Part shown: piece after piece, positions 44,454 to 53,079 of the stretch | Layout of the letters: every line of letters begins with the position of its first letter | How positions within the stretch are numbered: position 1 is the stretch's first letter | NCBI RefSeq assembly: GCF_900291465.1 | Contig: NZ_LT985808.1 | Location: forward strand, 663,363 to 727,362 | DNA length: 64,000 bases | DNA from: Bacteroides sp. Marseille-P3684 | Lineage (GTDB): Bacteria > Bacteroidota > Bacteroidia > Bacteroidales > Bacteroidaceae | Reading direction: 5' to 3' | Position numbers and translations under genes: made by a program | The notes under the pieces: generated by a model | Databases searched by the model: none | Told to the model about the DNA's origin: nothing | What the model saw: only the letters and a program-made list of their open reading frames with translations

Positions 44454-45923
44454 CTATTTTCGTAGTCGCGCCACCGGGATGCCCAGTTGCTCGCGGTACT
44501 TGGCTACCGTCCGCCGGGCGATGGCGAATCCTTTGTCTTTCAGTATGCGCGCCAGCTCGTCGTCGGTGAGCGGGTGCGACTTGTCTTCCTTCTCGACACA
44601 CTCCTTCAGCACGCGGCGTATCTCACGGACGGATAGCTCCTCGCCTTCGTCAGTCGTATAGCCGTCGCTGAAGAAGAACTTCAGGGGATAGATGCCATAG
44701 TTCGTCTGCACGTACTTGCTGTTGCTCACGCGCGAGATGGTGGAGATGTCGAGTCCGGTGAGTGCGGCCACGTCCTTGAGTATCATCGGGCGGAGCAGCG
44801 ACTCGTCGCCCTCGCGGAAGAAGGGCATCTGGAGGTCGATGATGGCGCGCATCGTGCTGAGCATCGTCTGCTGGCGCTGCTTGACGGCGTTGATAAAGCC
44901 TTGGGCAGCGTCCATCTTCTGCTTGAGGAACATCATCGTCTCTCGTGACTCCTTGCTCTGGTTGGCGCGGTTGCGGGTGTGCTCGTCCAGCATGTCGGCG
45001 AACTCTCGGCTGACGTGCAGCTCGGGCACGGAGTGGTCATTGAGCGCGAGGGTCACCGTCCCGTCGTCCAGGGTCTCGACCAGGAAGTCGGGCACAATCT
45101 GCTGGTTGGGGCGGCCTACGGTCTCGCCCAGCGAACTGCCCGGGCGCGGGTTGAGCCGCACGAGGTCGTTCTTGGCGTCCTCAAACTGCGCGTCGGTGAG
45201 TCCGAGGCGCTGCTTGATTTTGTCCCAATGCTTGTGGGTGAACTCGTCGTAGCACTTGCCGATGATGTCCTGCTCCAGCGTCTTCAGCGGGGAGTCGTCC
45301 TTGCGCCGTATCTGGATGAGCAGGCATTCCTGGAGGCTTCGTGCGCCCACGCCGGGCGGGTCGAAGTCCTGGATGACGTGCAGGGCATCCTCCAGTTCGG
45401 CAGGGGTGGTCTCCAGGCCGTAGTTGAACAGCAGCTCGTCACTGATGGAGTTGAAGTCCTTGCGCAACAGGCCGTCGTCGTCGAGCGAGCCGATGAGGTA
45501 TTCTGCCAGTTGCCGCTGACGGTCGGTCAGTTCACGTTCGCCCAGCTGTTGCTTCAGGAGCTCGTAGAACGAGACCGCTTCGGAGAAGGGGATCTCCTCG
45601 GCCTGTGCAGCCGGTGTCTTCGGTTCGTGCAGCTTGTAGTCGGGGATGTCGTCTTCCGTCCGGTAGTCACCCAGTTCCATGTCTTCGGGGGTGATGGCAG
45701 CAGCCTCGTCGTCGGCGGGTCCGGCGGTGTAGTCGTCGCCGTCCTCCTGTGCGGTTGCGGGGGCCTCGCCTTCCTCCAGGGCAGGATTGTCGAGCAGTTC
45801 CGCCTTGACCCTCTCTTCCAGCTCGACGGTAGGCAGTTCGAGCAACTTCACTGCCAGCACCTGCTGGGGGGAGAGCGTCTGTATCTGTTGTTGTTTCTGT
45901 ATCTGATAATTCCCTTGTCGCAT
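44454..45923 (-). CDS. rpoN: RNA polymerase sigma-54 factor
   Basis: This 489-residue protein begins with the glutamine-rich activator-interacting Region I (QKQQQIQTLSPQQVLAVKLLELP). An acidic Region II (about 48-100) and the core-binding domain (about 110-300) follow. The C-terminal DNA-binding part includes an HTH and the RpoN box ARRTVAKYRE (about residue 472). It requires AAA+ activators, none of which is in the window. It heads a four-gene operon. The -7 box TAACTTTG (complement of 45943-45950) is 19 bases upstream, so it is itself read by the primary sigma factor. Confidence 0.96.
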   Translation of the reverse strand: MRQGNYQIQKQQQIQTLSPQQVLAVKLLELPTVELEERVKAELLDNPALEEGEAPATAQEDGDDYTAGPADDEAAAITPEDMELGDYRTEDDIPDYKLHEPKTPAAQAEEIPFSEAVSFYELLKQQLGERELTDRQRQLAEYLIGSLDDDGLLRKDFNSISDELLFNYGLETTPAELEDALHVIQDFDPPGVGARSLQECLLIQIRRKDDSPLKTLEQDIIGKCYDEFTHKHWDKIKQRLGLTDAQFEDAKNDLVRLNPRPGSSLGETVGRPNQQIVPDFLVETLDDGTVTLALNDHSVPELHVSREFADMLDEHTRNRANQSKESRETMMFLKQKMDAAQGFINAVKQRQQTMLSTMRAIIDLQMPFFREGDESLLRPMILKDVAALTGLDISTISRVSNSKYVQTNYGIYPLKFFFSDGYTTDEGEELSVREIRRVLKECVEKEDKSHPLTDDELARILKDKGFAIARRTVAKYREQLGIPVARLRK

Positions 45924-45942
45924 GAATAGTGGTTTAGCGAGG

Positions 45943-45950
45943 CAAAGTTA
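45943..45950 (-). promoter_or_regulatory. -7 box (TAACTTTG) of the rpoN operon
   Basis: TAACTTTG on the minus strand, 19 bases before the rpoN ATG, implies a very short leader. No clear -33 element was seen. Confidence 0.5.
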
Positions 45951-45978
45951 GCGAATTTTTGTGTGCACGTATGTACTT

Positions 45979-47019
45979 TCAGGCAATAATCCCTCCGCCC
46001 AGCACGCGGTCGCCCCGGTAGAATGCGGCGGCCTGTCCGGGGGCAATGGCGGTGAGGGGTTCGTGGAGGCGGACGTGCAGGCGTCCGTCGGGGAGGAGGG
46101 TGACGGTGGCGCGGTTGAGCTGCTTGCGGTAGCGTATCCGGACGTCGACGTCGGAGCGGCCGAGCACGTCGTCGGGGCGGACCACGCGCCAGTCGGTGAG
46201 CACCATCTCCCGGCGTTCGAGCGAGGAGAGGGGTGAGAGCGTGACGCGGTTGGTCGTCGGGTCGATGTCCTTCACGAAGACGGGACGGTTGAGCCAGAGT
46301 CCCAGTCCGCGCCGCTGCCCGATGGTGTAGAACGGGTAGCCCTCGTGCCTGCCCAAGGGCGTGCCGTCCTCATCGTAGAACCAGCCCGGGCGGATGCGTC
46401 CGTCGGCAACCCGTGCACGGAGGTACGGACGGTAGTCTCCGGGGCAGAAACACACGCCCAGGCTGTCGCGCTTGACGGCTGCCTTGCGCAACCCGCGTTC
46501 TGCCGCGAGACGGCGTACCTCCGCCTTCGTCCGTCCGCCCATGGGGAGCACCATCCGGCGGATGACCTCCTGAGGCAGACCCCAGAGGAAGAAGGACTGG
46601 TCCTTGTCGGGGTCGGCTCCGCGGACGATGTAGTGCCGTCCGCCGTCGTTCACGGTGCGGACGTAGTGTCCCGTTGCCACGTGGGGGATGCCCTCGCGGT
46701 CGGCGACCCGGCAGAGGAGGGGCCACTTCAGCAGGTTGTTGCACAGGGTGCAGGGCACGGGTGTGCGTCCCGCCAGGTACTCGCGGACGAAGTAGTCCTC
46801 GACCGTCTGCCTGAACACCTCGCGGGCGTCGTAGGTCAGGTGACGGATGCCCAGCTGTGCCGCCACCTCGCGGGCATCGTCCAGGTAGGCGGTGTCGCCT
46901 TCGTCCTCGTGGAAGCGGAAGGTGATGCCCGTCACCTCGTAGCCCTGCTCCTGCAAAAGAAGGGCGGCAACCGAACTGTCAGTGCCGCCGCTCATTCCCA
47001 GCAATACGCCCTTGCCCAT
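45979..47019 (-). CDS. mnmA: tRNA-specific 2-thiouridylase
   Basis: This 346-residue protein thiolates U34 of Lys, Glu and Gln tRNAs. The N-terminal PP-loop GMSGGTDSS (residues 8-16) activates the base with ATP. The conserved thiol pair is probably Cys93 (PCTLCN) and Cys190 (LGVCFCPG). The C-terminal part is the beta-barrel domain. The adjacent SufE-like gene, 3 bases upstream, could deliver sulphur to it. Bacteroidales often have two MnmA paralogs, so this may be one of two. Confidence 0.93.
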   Translation of the reverse strand: MGKGVLLGMSGGTDSSVAALLLQEQGYEVTGITFRFHEDEGDTAYLDDAREVAAQLGIRHLTYDAREVFRQTVEDYFVREYLAGRTPVPCTLCNNLLKWPLLCRVADREGIPHVATGHYVRTVNDGGRHYIVRGADPDKDQSFFLWGLPQEVIRRMVLPMGGRTKAEVRRLAAERGLRKAAVKRDSLGVCFCPGDYRPYLRARVADGRIRPGWFYDEDGTPLGRHEGYPFYTIGQRRGLGLWLNRPVFVKDIDPTTNRVTLSPLSSLERREMVLTDWRVVRPDDVLGRSDVDVRIRYRKQLNRATVTLLPDGRLHVRLHEPLTAIAPGQAAAFYRGDRVLGGGIIA

Positions 47020-47022
47020 CCG

Positions 47023-47451
47023 TCAGCTGTTCATTGCCTTGAAGGCGAGGGCGTACATGCGCATCTGCTTGACCATTGCCAGCAGTCCGTTGCTGCGCGT
47101 GGGCGAGAGGTGCTCCTTCAACCCGATGCGGTCGATGAAGTACAGGTCGGCGTTGAGGATTTCGTCCGGTGTATGGTCGGACACCACACGGATGAGCAGG
47201 GCGACGATGCCCTTGACGATGAGCGCGTCGCTCTCCGCCTGGAAGTGCACCTTCCCGTCGATGAGGTCGGCTTGCAGCCACACACGGCTCTGGCAGCCCT
47301 CGATCAGGTTGGAATCCGTCTTGTAGGCTTCGTCCAGGGGAGCCTGTTCATTGCCCAGGTCGATGAGCAGTTGGTATCTGTCCATCCAGTCGTCGAAGTC
47401 ACTGAACTCGGCGATGACTTCGTCTTGTAGTTCGTTTATTGTCATAGTCAT
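47023..47451 (-). CDS. sufE: SufE-family cysteine desulphurase activator
   Basis: This 142-residue protein has the SufE fold signature NLIEGCQSRVWLQADL, with the sulphur-accepting cysteine at residue 53. It takes persulphide sulphur from a SufS-type desulphurase and passes it on to an Fe-S scaffold or another acceptor. It lies 3 bases upstream of mnmA, suggesting coupling of sulphur supply to tRNA thiolation. A second ATG two codons in is an alternative start. The 169-bp gap upstream to the M28 peptidase (47452-47620) shows nothing else. Confidence 0.92.
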   Translation of the reverse strand: MTMTINELQDEVIAEFSDFDDWMDRYQLLIDLGNEQAPLDEAYKTDSNLIEGCQSRVWLQADLIDGKVHFQAESDALIVKGIVALLIRVVSDHTPDEILNADLYFIDRIGLKEHLSPTRSNGLLAMVKQMRMYALAFKAMNS

Positions 47452-47620
47452 AAGAAAGTGGTTTCAGTTGGAAAGGAACAGCAGGCAAGGAGCCACGGCC
47501 GTCCCGTGGCGGTCAGCGGACACCTGTATATATAAGGTAAGGGCGTCCGTTCGTCCCGGGTGTGCCGGCACGCCGCCGGAGCAACGTCCGGTTGTCCATG
47601 CTCCCTTGTCCCTTGCAAGG

Positions 47621-48628
47621 TTATTTCTCGTTGTACACCACGTGGAGGACGGTCTGTCCCACTGCCTGCAAGGTGGCGCGGTCGATGACGTCCATGTTGT
47701 CGTCGAGCGTATGCCAGAAGTTGCCGAAGCTCGACAGCTCGTCGGTCAGTGAGCAGTTGATGATGTCGATGCACGGGATGCGTGCGATCTCATTCACCGG
47801 ACCGTGGTCGTCGTTCACGTAGCCGCCGTCCTCGTCGATGAAGTAGTTCCCGAAGCCCAGCTTGGCGGCAGCCTTCCACACCTTCTTCACCACGGACGGA
47901 GCATGCTGCATGGAGTAGCCCTCACGCAGGAAGGTCGCCCCCTTGCCGCCCACCATGTCGAGGAGGATGCCGAAGCGTGCATTGTAGCCCTGCACGTGGG
48001 GAGCCCGTGCCCAGTATTGCGAGCCCAGGCACCAGGTGTGGCTGTCGTCGCCCATGGATGAGGCGAACTGCGGGGTGCCGGAGTCCTCCATGTCGAAGAA
48101 GATGATGTCGACACCGATGGCGGGAGCCTGCTGTTGCAGCTGGCGCGCCACTTCGAGCAGCACGCCCACTCCGCTGGCGCCGTCGTTCGCGCCCAGGATG
48201 GGCTTGTGGTGGTTTGCCTCGTCGGGGTCGTTGTCTGCCCACGGACGGGTGTCCCAGTGTGCGCAGAGCAGTACGCGCCGCTTGGCATCGGGGTTGAACG
48301 CGCCGATGATGTTGCGTGCCTTGAGCGTCTTGCCGTCATAGCCCGTCAGGTCGGCACGCTGGTTGTAGACCTTCGCGCCGAAGGACTCCAGCCGTGCGGC
48401 CAGGTAGTCACCGCAGAGGTCGTGCGCCCGGCTGTTCGGTGTGCGCGGACCGAAGTCCACCTGTTGCTTGACGTAGAGGTAGGCACTGTCGGCATTGAAG
48501 GCAGGCACCTGCACCGCCTTCTCCGTCGTCTCTCCTTCGGCAGCCGATGTTTTCTTGCTGTTGGCACACGAGAGGCATCCCAATGCCACCGTGGCGCAGA
48601 CGAGCATCATGTAGTTGCGTATCTTCAT
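47621..48628 (-). CDS. M28-family zinc peptidase / glutaminyl-peptide cyclotransferase-like lipoprotein
   Basis: This 335-residue protein has a lipoprotein-type signal (ALGCLSCANS, lipidation at about Cys21). Zinc-ligand motifs of the M28 fold are in order: LLCAHWDTRPWAD, ILGANDGASGVGVLLEVA, FFDMEDSG and a late DDHGPV. It matches the bacterial glutaminyl cyclase / aminopeptidase group, which cyclises N-terminal glutamine of exported proteins or trims peptides. In Bacteroidota, Gln often follows the signal cleavage site, making cyclase activity plausible. A TATCTTTG box (complement of 48663-48670) lies about 35 bases upstream. Confidence 0.88.
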   Translation of the reverse strand: MKIRNYMMLVCATVALGCLSCANSKKTSAAEGETTEKAVQVPAFNADSAYLYVKQQVDFGPRTPNSRAHDLCGDYLAARLESFGAKVYNQRADLTGYDGKTLKARNIIGAFNPDAKRRVLLCAHWDTRPWADNDPDEANHHKPILGANDGASGVGVLLEVARQLQQQAPAIGVDIIFFDMEDSGTPQFASSMGDDSHTWCLGSQYWARAPHVQGYNARFGILLDMVGGKGATFLREGYSMQHAPSVVKKVWKAAAKLGFGNYFIDEDGGYVNDDHGPVNEIARIPCIDIINCSLTDELSSFGNFWHTLDDNMDVIDRATLQAVGQTVLHVVYNEK

Positions 48629-48662
48629 AACGATGTGTTTGATTAGCCGTTTGGATTTCCTG

Positions 48663-48670
48663 CAAAGATA
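48663..48670 (-). promoter_or_regulatory. -7 box (TATCTTTG) of the M28 peptidase gene
   Basis: TATCTTTG on the minus strand lies about 35 bases before the ATG. The -33 region lacks a clear TTG. Confidence 0.5.
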
Positions 48671-48749
48671 AGGCGTTTCTCCGTGCCTGCCTGTCGAACC
48701 GTCCGTTTTTTATAAGGATGAAAGATTATTTTACGGAGCTTACGCTCCT

Positions 48750-48783
48750 TAATTGATAATTGACAATTGACAATTGACAATTG
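48750..48783. repeat. Solo CAATTG-type array
   Basis: Five tandem AATTGACA-type units followed by the CCTTTCGGCGTG spacer and GGCGGCGAACGTG, a degenerate start of the 33-bp unit that is itself absent. It lies in the 294-bp gap 48629-48922. Two short reading frames here are not genes. Confidence 0.75.
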
Positions 48784-48839
48784 CCTTTCGGCGTGTGCCT
48801 CCACCCGTGAGGCGGCGAACGTGCATCGCCATCAAGAAG

Positions 48840-48880
48840 AAAGGAGGTCCTTGCCCGTTGCGGGGCAGGAGACCTCCTTT
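48840..48880 (-). terminator. Terminator of the FKBP operon
   Basis: AAAGGAGGTC (48840-48849) pairs perfectly with 48871-48880, with an inner TGCCC/GGGCA stem. It starts about 40 bases past the FKBP lipoprotein stop. Confidence 0.85.
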
Positions 48881-48922
48881 CAAAATGCATGTTGGAATTA
48901 CCGAAGGCAACGCCTGCGGATT

Positions 48923-49804
48923 TTATTTCTTATCGTCCTTTACGATTTCGAGCAGTTCAACCTCGAAGACGAGCGTAGAGAACGGCTTGATTTTGCCTGT
49001 TTCACGTGAGCCGTAAGCCAGTTCCTGCGGAACGAAAATCTGCCACTTCGAGCCGACGGGCATCATCATCAGAGCCTCAGTCCAGCCCTTGATGACCTGG
49101 CTGACGCCGAAGGTAGCCGGTGTATTGCGTTTGTAGGAGCTGTCGAACTCGGTGCCGTCGATGAGCGTACCCTTGTAGTTCACCTTCACGCGGGCATCGG
49201 CAGCAGGCACTTCGCCCTTGCCTTCCACGAGCACCTTGTACTGCAGGCCGCTCGGAGTGGTCTTGACACCTTCCTTCGTCTTGTTCTCGGCGAGGAACTT
49301 CTCGTTGGCAGCCTTGTATTCGGCGTATGTCTTGGCGAGGTAGTCCGACTTGATGCGCTCCATGTTGTTCTGCAGGTAGTTCATCGCGCTGTCCATGTCC
49401 ATCATCATGCCCTTGTTGTCCTCCATGGCGGCAGCGATGAAGGCAGCGAGGAAGTTGTCATCGTTCACCACGCGGACAGAGTCGTTGCCGCTCAACTCGT
49501 AGTTGAAACGGTCAATCATCCCCTTCACCTGCTGTCCGATCTGGATGCCGGCGTAGTAAGCCTTCTGCTTCTCATCCTCGGAAGCCTTCACACCCGTCTT
49601 CAGACCGCGGATGAAGTCCTTCATCTGAGTGGAGTCGATGCCCATCTGCTGCTCCAGGTAGGGGCGCAGACCGCGGGTGTTTGCCACACCGGCTGCATAC
49701 GACAGGGTGTCGACGCCGGACTTGAACGTGGCTGTGGGAGCGTTGCCGGCGCATGAAGCGAAGAGGCCTGCGGCGGCAATCAATGCAATACCTAACTTTT
49801 TCAT
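48923..49804 (-). CDS. FKBP-type peptidyl-prolyl isomerase lipoprotein
   Basis: The protein is 293 residues from MKKLGIALIAAAGLFASCAG, a lipoprotein signal with lipidation at about Cys18. Residues 30-185 are an FkpA-like helical dimerisation domain. Residues 195-290 form the FKBP domain with VKVNYKGTLIDGTEFDSS, FGVSQVIKGWTEAL and LAYGSRE. It folds exported proteins at the membrane. The longer open frame upstream overlaps the second FKBP gene and is rejected. It is 47 bases downstream of that paralog; the pair probably came from duplication. Confidence 0.93.
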   Translation of the reverse strand: MKKLGIALIAAAGLFASCAGNAPTATFKSGVDTLSYAAGVANTRGLRPYLEQQMGIDSTQMKDFIRGLKTGVKASEDEKQKAYYAGIQIGQQVKGMIDRFNYELSGNDSVRVVNDDNFLAAFIAAAMEDNKGMMMDMDSAMNYLQNNMERIKSDYLAKTYAEYKAANEKFLAENKTKEGVKTTPSGLQYKVLVEGKGEVPAADARVKVNYKGTLIDGTEFDSSYKRNTPATFGVSQVIKGWTEALMMMPVGSKWQIFVPQELAYGSRETGKIKPFSTLVFEVELLEIVKDDKK

Positions 49805-49851
49805 TTGTTTATCTGTTTGTTTTGATTTGTAGTTCTTTGTCTGTGCGCGCA

Positions 49852-50436
49852 TCAGAGCACCTCGATGAGCTCGACCTCGAAGATGAGCACGCTGTGGGGC
49901 GGAATCATCGCGCCTGCCCCTGCTGCGCCGTAACCCAGTTCGGAGGGGATGTAGAGCTTCCACTTCGCCCCTTCGCTCATCAGCTGGAGGGCTTCCACCC
50001 ATCCCTTGATGACCTGGTTCACGCCGAAGACGGCAGGTTCGCCGCGCTGGATGGAGCTGTCGAAGAGGGTGCCGTCTATGAGCGTTCCCTCGTAGTGGCA
50101 GCGCACCTGGTCGGTGGCTTTCGGACGTTTGCCGTTGCCCTCGCGGATGACCTCGTATTGCAGTCCGCTGGGGAGCACCTTCACGTTCGGGTTGTTCTTG
50201 TTGGCTTCGAGGAACGCCTTGCCCTTCTCGATGTTTTCGGCGTTCATCCGTTCTTCGAGCTTCTCGAAATATTCGTTGACTATCTGGCGGGCTTCGGTGT
50301 GCGAGATGGCAGGCTCGGCACCCGTGAGAACGTCCTTGACTGCCTGTGCGAAGTCCTCGACGTTCAGGTCCGCCGTTCCCATGCCTTTCAGGTTCTGGCC
50401 AATGCCCAACCCGATGGAGTAACTGAATTTATCCAT
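49852..50436 (-). CDS. FKBP-type peptidyl-prolyl isomerase
   Basis: This 194-residue protein has a short FkpA-type N-terminal helical part (about 1-85) and an FKBP domain (about 90-193: VRCHYEGTLIDGTLFDSS, FGVNQVIKGWVEAL, LGYGAAGAG). No signal peptide is visible (MDKFSYSIGLGIG), so this paralog is probably cytoplasmic, unlike its lipoprotein neighbour. A TACCTTTG -7 box (complement of 50489-50496) lies about 53 bases upstream. Confidence 0.93.
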   Translation of the reverse strand: MDKFSYSIGLGIGQNLKGMGTADLNVEDFAQAVKDVLTGAEPAISHTEARQIVNEYFEKLEERMNAENIEKGKAFLEANKNNPNVKVLPSGLQYEVIREGNGKRPKATDQVRCHYEGTLIDGTLFDSSIQRGEPAVFGVNQVIKGWVEALQLMSEGAKWKLYIPSELGYGAAGAGAMIPPHSVLIFEVELIEVL

Positions 50437-50488
50437 GTCTGTTTCCTTACTTAGTTGTTTTGAGACTGTGATTCTTGTTGAAACGGTG

Positions 50489-50496
50489 CAAAGGTA
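50489..50496 (-). promoter_or_regulatory. -7 box (TACCTTTG) of the FKBP operon
   Basis: TACCTTTG on the minus strand in the divergent gap to the sirtuin gene. No matching -33 element was identified. Confidence 0.5.
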
Positions 50497-50540
50497 GCTG
50501 AATATTTGCAGTTAACGAGTGGGTCACAATGATTTTTTCA

Positions 50541-50548
50541 TAATTTTG
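50541..50548 (+). promoter_or_regulatory. -7 box (TAATTTTG) of the sirtuin gene
   Basis: TAATTTTG lies 31 bases before the ATG and is followed by an AAGGAGGAA-like ribosome site. A -33 TTG is not evident. Confidence 0.45.
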
Positions 50549-50579
50549 CCTTTAATCACCAAACAAGGAGGAATCATTC

Positions 50580-51287
50580 ATGAAAAAGCAAAAGATTGTG
50601 CTGCTGACGGGCGCGGGCATGAGTGCCGAAAGCGGCATCAAGACGTTCCGCGACTCCGACGGGTTGTGGGAGAACTACCCGGTGCAGCAGGTCGCCAGCA
50701 TCGAAGGCTACGAGGCGGACCCCGGTCTGGTGCTGGACTTCTACAACGCGCGTCGCGCGGAGCTGCTGCGCACCGAGCCGAACCACGGTCACCGGATGGT
50801 GGCGGCGTTGGAGCAACACTTTGACGTCACGGTCGTGACACAGAACGTGGACAACCTGCATGAGCGTGCCGGCAGTTCGCACGTCATCCACCTGCACGGC
50901 GAGCTGATGAAGGCGACCTCCAGCCGCAACCCGAACGACCCGTCGTGCATCTGCGACATCGACCCCGCCAGGCCCGTCATCCGCCTGGGAGACAAGGCTG
51001 CCGACGGCTCGCAGCTGCGTCCGTTCATCGTGTGGTTCGGCGAGGCAGTGCCCCGTTTTGAGGATGCCATCGCGGAAGCCGAGACTGCCGACATCTTCGT
51101 CATCATCGGTACGTCGATGCAGGTCTATCCCGCCGCCGGACTCGTCCGTTACATCCGTCCCGGCGTGCCCGTCTACGTCATCGACCCGAAGGCGGTTGCG
51201 GTCCACAGCGCATCGCCCGTGCACACCATTACCAAGGGCGCATCCGACGGAATGGACGAACTTTTCAAAATGTTGTTAAAAGAATGA
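50580..51287 (+). CDS. cobB: Sir2-family NAD-dependent protein deacylase
   Basis: This 235-residue protein has the NAD-binding [14 protein letters not shown] (about 11-24), [12 protein letters not shown], and the catalytic histidine in HLHGELMK. The class III signature Tyr55-x-x-Arg58 (YNARR) suggests preference for succinyl or malonyl lysine. The zinc-ribbon region keeps only one Cys-x-Cys (SCICDI) in place of four cysteines, so zinc may be absent. The start is preceded by a good Shine-Dalgarno (AAGGAGG). It is transcribed alone, towards rubredoxin. Confidence 0.9.
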   Translation: MKKQKIVLLTGAGMSAESGIKTFRDSDGLWENYPVQQVASIEGYEADPGLVLDFYNARRAELLRTEPNHGHRMVAALEQHFDVTVVTQNVDNLHERAGSSHVIHLHGELMKATSSRNPNDPSCICDIDPARPVIRLGDKAADGSQLRPFIVWFGEAVPRFEDAIAEAETADIFVIIGTSMQVYPAAGLVRYIRPGVPVYVIDPKAVAVHSASPVHTITKGASDGMDELFKMLLKE

Positions 51288-51363
51288 CGACCATTCGGAA
51301 GTATTTACTTCCTTTGTCGTGTCCAAAATTAAAACGATTACAAACCATTTAGCTAACGAACTT

Positions 51364-51528
51364 ATGAAGAAGTACATTTGCACTGTATGTGACTGGGTTT
51401 ACGACCCCGAGGTAGGTGATCCCGAAAGCGGCATTGCTCCGGGCACTGCGTTTGAAGATATTCCCGAAGACTGGGTATGCCCCGTCTGCGGCGTTGGAAA
51501 GGAAGACTTCCAGGTTGTAGAGGATTAA
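51364..51528 (+). CDS. Rubredoxin
   Basis: This 54-residue iron protein starts at [11 protein letters not shown]. The four iron-ligating cysteines are Cys6, Cys9, Cys39 and Cys42, in the normal CxxC...CPxCG pattern. It transfers electrons, probably for oxygen or peroxide detoxification in this anaerobe; no rubrerythrin is adjacent. An in-frame extension to 51319 covers the likely promoter and is rejected. A clear terminator follows. Confidence 0.97.
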   Translation: MKKYICTVCDWVYDPEVGDPESGIAPGTAFEDIPEDWVCPVCGVGKEDFQVVED

Positions 51529-51558
51529 AGTTAAGATTTCTACCCATCCAAGGGCGTG

Positions 51559-51606
51559 CGGGCTCGTGCGACATCTCCCGACCGGAGAGTTGCACGGGCC
51601 CGTTTT
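51559..51606 (+). terminator. Terminator of the rubredoxin gene
   Basis: CGGGCTCGTGC (51559-51569) pairs with GCACGGGCCCG (51592-51602) with one wobble. An inner TCTCC/GGAGA stem is present, and TTTTC follows. Confidence 0.85.
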
Positions 51607-51660
51607 CATTTGGCAGGTTGCCTTGCCGTGTGACATGAAGGCCGAAAACACAAGGCGGTG

Positions 51661-51693
51661 AATGTAGGGGCGACCGGTCTGGTCGCCCGGTCC
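51661..51693. repeat. 33-bp palindromic unit before copy 5
   Basis: A typical AATGTAGGGGCGACC...GGTCC unit preceded by AAGGCGGTG. There is no CAATTG array on this side. A variable 33-bp stretch separates it from copy 5. Confidence 0.85.
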
Positions 51694-51726
51694 AACAAAC
51701 GAACACGCCACATCCAACAAGACCCA

Positions 51727-52285
51727 TTTGTCAAAACGACATCGTTTCCCCGTTTTTAACATCACAATCTCCCGATTTGTCGTTTTCAGCTAACGCACAT
51801 TTTTGCAATTTCGTCCCAATTAGAAAAACGCGCGTTAAATATTTTAAGATACGTCCGCCAAAACGCATTAGAATAAACCTATATTCACACAATTATACCG
51901 TTTCTAACGCAAAAAAGGCATCCGCCGAACCTGTTTTCACGGTTAAAAGCACCTGTGACTGGCTTCGTACGGACGAACGACTACCGTCGTACCGACGTGT
52001 CCGCACCGTCGTGGTCGTTCGTCCGTACGAAAACACCCACCTGTCCCCATTTTTTAGAGACCGAAGGGACACGATTCCGGATGTGTGAAATTGCGTCCGT
52101 CCGTGTGAAAAGACCGACGGATGGAAACGCGAAAAGAGAAAAAGACCGCAGAAAGAAAAGAAACCGACGGAAACCCCGACAACATGAAAAACACAAACCG
52201 CCCGAAAAGGCGTTCCCTGCTCACCAATCCGTATTTTGGCGCAACGAAGCCCCTTATCGGACGGTTCATTTGACATTTTGACAAA
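51727..52285 (-). repeat. 559-bp interspersed element, copy 5
   Basis: The plus-strand ends are TTTGTCAAAACG (51727-51738) and CATTTTGACAAA (52274-52285). The second hairpin has the 18-bp perfect arms of copy 3 (51964-51981 / 52014-52031). The first hairpin carries C-G where all other copies have T-A, a compensatory change, plus mispairs. It is the only copy not between convergent genes: rubredoxin ends to its left, and a PepSY-like gene starts to its right on the same strand. Confidence 0.92.
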
Positions 52286-52328
52286 TTGATAAAAACGTCG
52301 GACCGAATCAACAAAACATTTCTCAAAA

Positions 52329-52425
52329 TGTAGGGGCGACCGGTCTGGTCGCCCGGTCCAATAAACCGACATATCCCATCCAAACACCCGCCGCGCCCGG
52401 TCCAAACACCCCCAATTGTCAATTA
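52329..52425. repeat. 33-bp unit and short CAATTG tract beside copy 5
   Basis: The unit is 52329-52361, and a 13-bp CAATTGTCAATTA tract lies at 52413-52425. Between them CGGTCCAAACACC is repeated in part. The PepSY-like promoter region begins directly after. Confidence 0.8.
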
Positions 52426-52526
52426 CTTCATTTTTTTCGTCCGATTCAGATTCTTTTCAGATTTACACCCGAATTTTGCAGTGTAAGAACGAAACAACAA
52501 GTGAAACCCGACAAAAACGTAGGACT

Positions 52527-52976
52527 ATGAAAAAGATTCTGATGAGCCTCCTGTGCCTGATTGCCGTCTGTACGGCACGAGCGACGAACGACGACGACCG
52601 CCCCATCCGCATTGACCAGTTGCCGGAGAAGGCACAAAGCTTCATCCGCGAGCACTTCAAGGGGGTGAAGGTGGCACTGGCAAAGATGGAAAGCGACTTC
52701 TTCGACCGCAGCTACGACGTGATATTTACCAACGGGAACAAGGTCGAGTTCGACCGCCACGGACAATGGGAAGAAATCGAGTGTAAGTACACGGAGGTAC
52801 CCTCGTCCGCCGTCCCCGAGTTCATCCGACGCTACGTGGCGGAGAACCATGCCGACCAGAAGATATGGAAGCTGGAGTATAAGGACAACCGACGCTTCTA
52901 CGAGGTCAAGCTCTCCAACCGCTGGGAACTGACGTTCGACCTGAAAGGCAACCTCGTCGATCTCGACAGGGACTAG
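52527..52976 (+). CDS. PepSY-like (PF11396-type) periplasmic protein, paralog 1
   Basis: The protein is 149 residues from MKKILMSLLCLIAVCTARA, a signal peptide. The mature part holds two PepSY-like repeats: IDQLPEKAQSFIREHFKGVKV, and later VPSSAVPEFIRRYVAENH. Each ends in a beta-hairpin (VEFDRHGQWEEIECKY, YEVKLSNRWELTFDLKGNLVDLDRD). The family resembles beta-lactamase-inhibitor folds; its function is unknown. It is the same length as its neighbour at 53254, clearly a tandem duplicate. Codons upstream of the ATG at 52527 (to 52416) are not supported. Confidence 0.85.
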   Translation: MKKILMSLLCLIAVCTARATNDDDRPIRIDQLPEKAQSFIREHFKGVKVALAKMESDFFDRSYDVIFTNGNKVEFDRHGQWEEIECKYTEVPSSAVPEFIRRYVAENHADQKIWKLEYKDNRRFYEVKLSNRWELTFDLKGNLVDLDRD

Positions 52977-52978
52977 TG

Positions 52979-53079
52979 CAATTGACAATTGATAATGGAC
53001 AATTGACAATTTCCCTTCGGCGTGTGGATATGCCCATCAGGCGGTGAATGTAGGGGCGACCGGTCTGGTCGCCCGGTCC
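52979..53079. repeat. CAATTG array and 33-bp unit between the PepSY-like genes
   Basis: The array 52979-53010 begins 2 bases after the stop of paralog 1. The TTCGGCGTGTGGATATGCCC spacer, identical to the one after paralog 2, and the unit 53047-53079 follow. Confidence 0.85.

Noticed and set aside
48767-49016. Two 80-codon open frames in the gap before the FKBP operon
   Set aside because: They start inside a CAATTG array and run through the operon's terminator and the 3' end of the FKBP lipoprotein gene.
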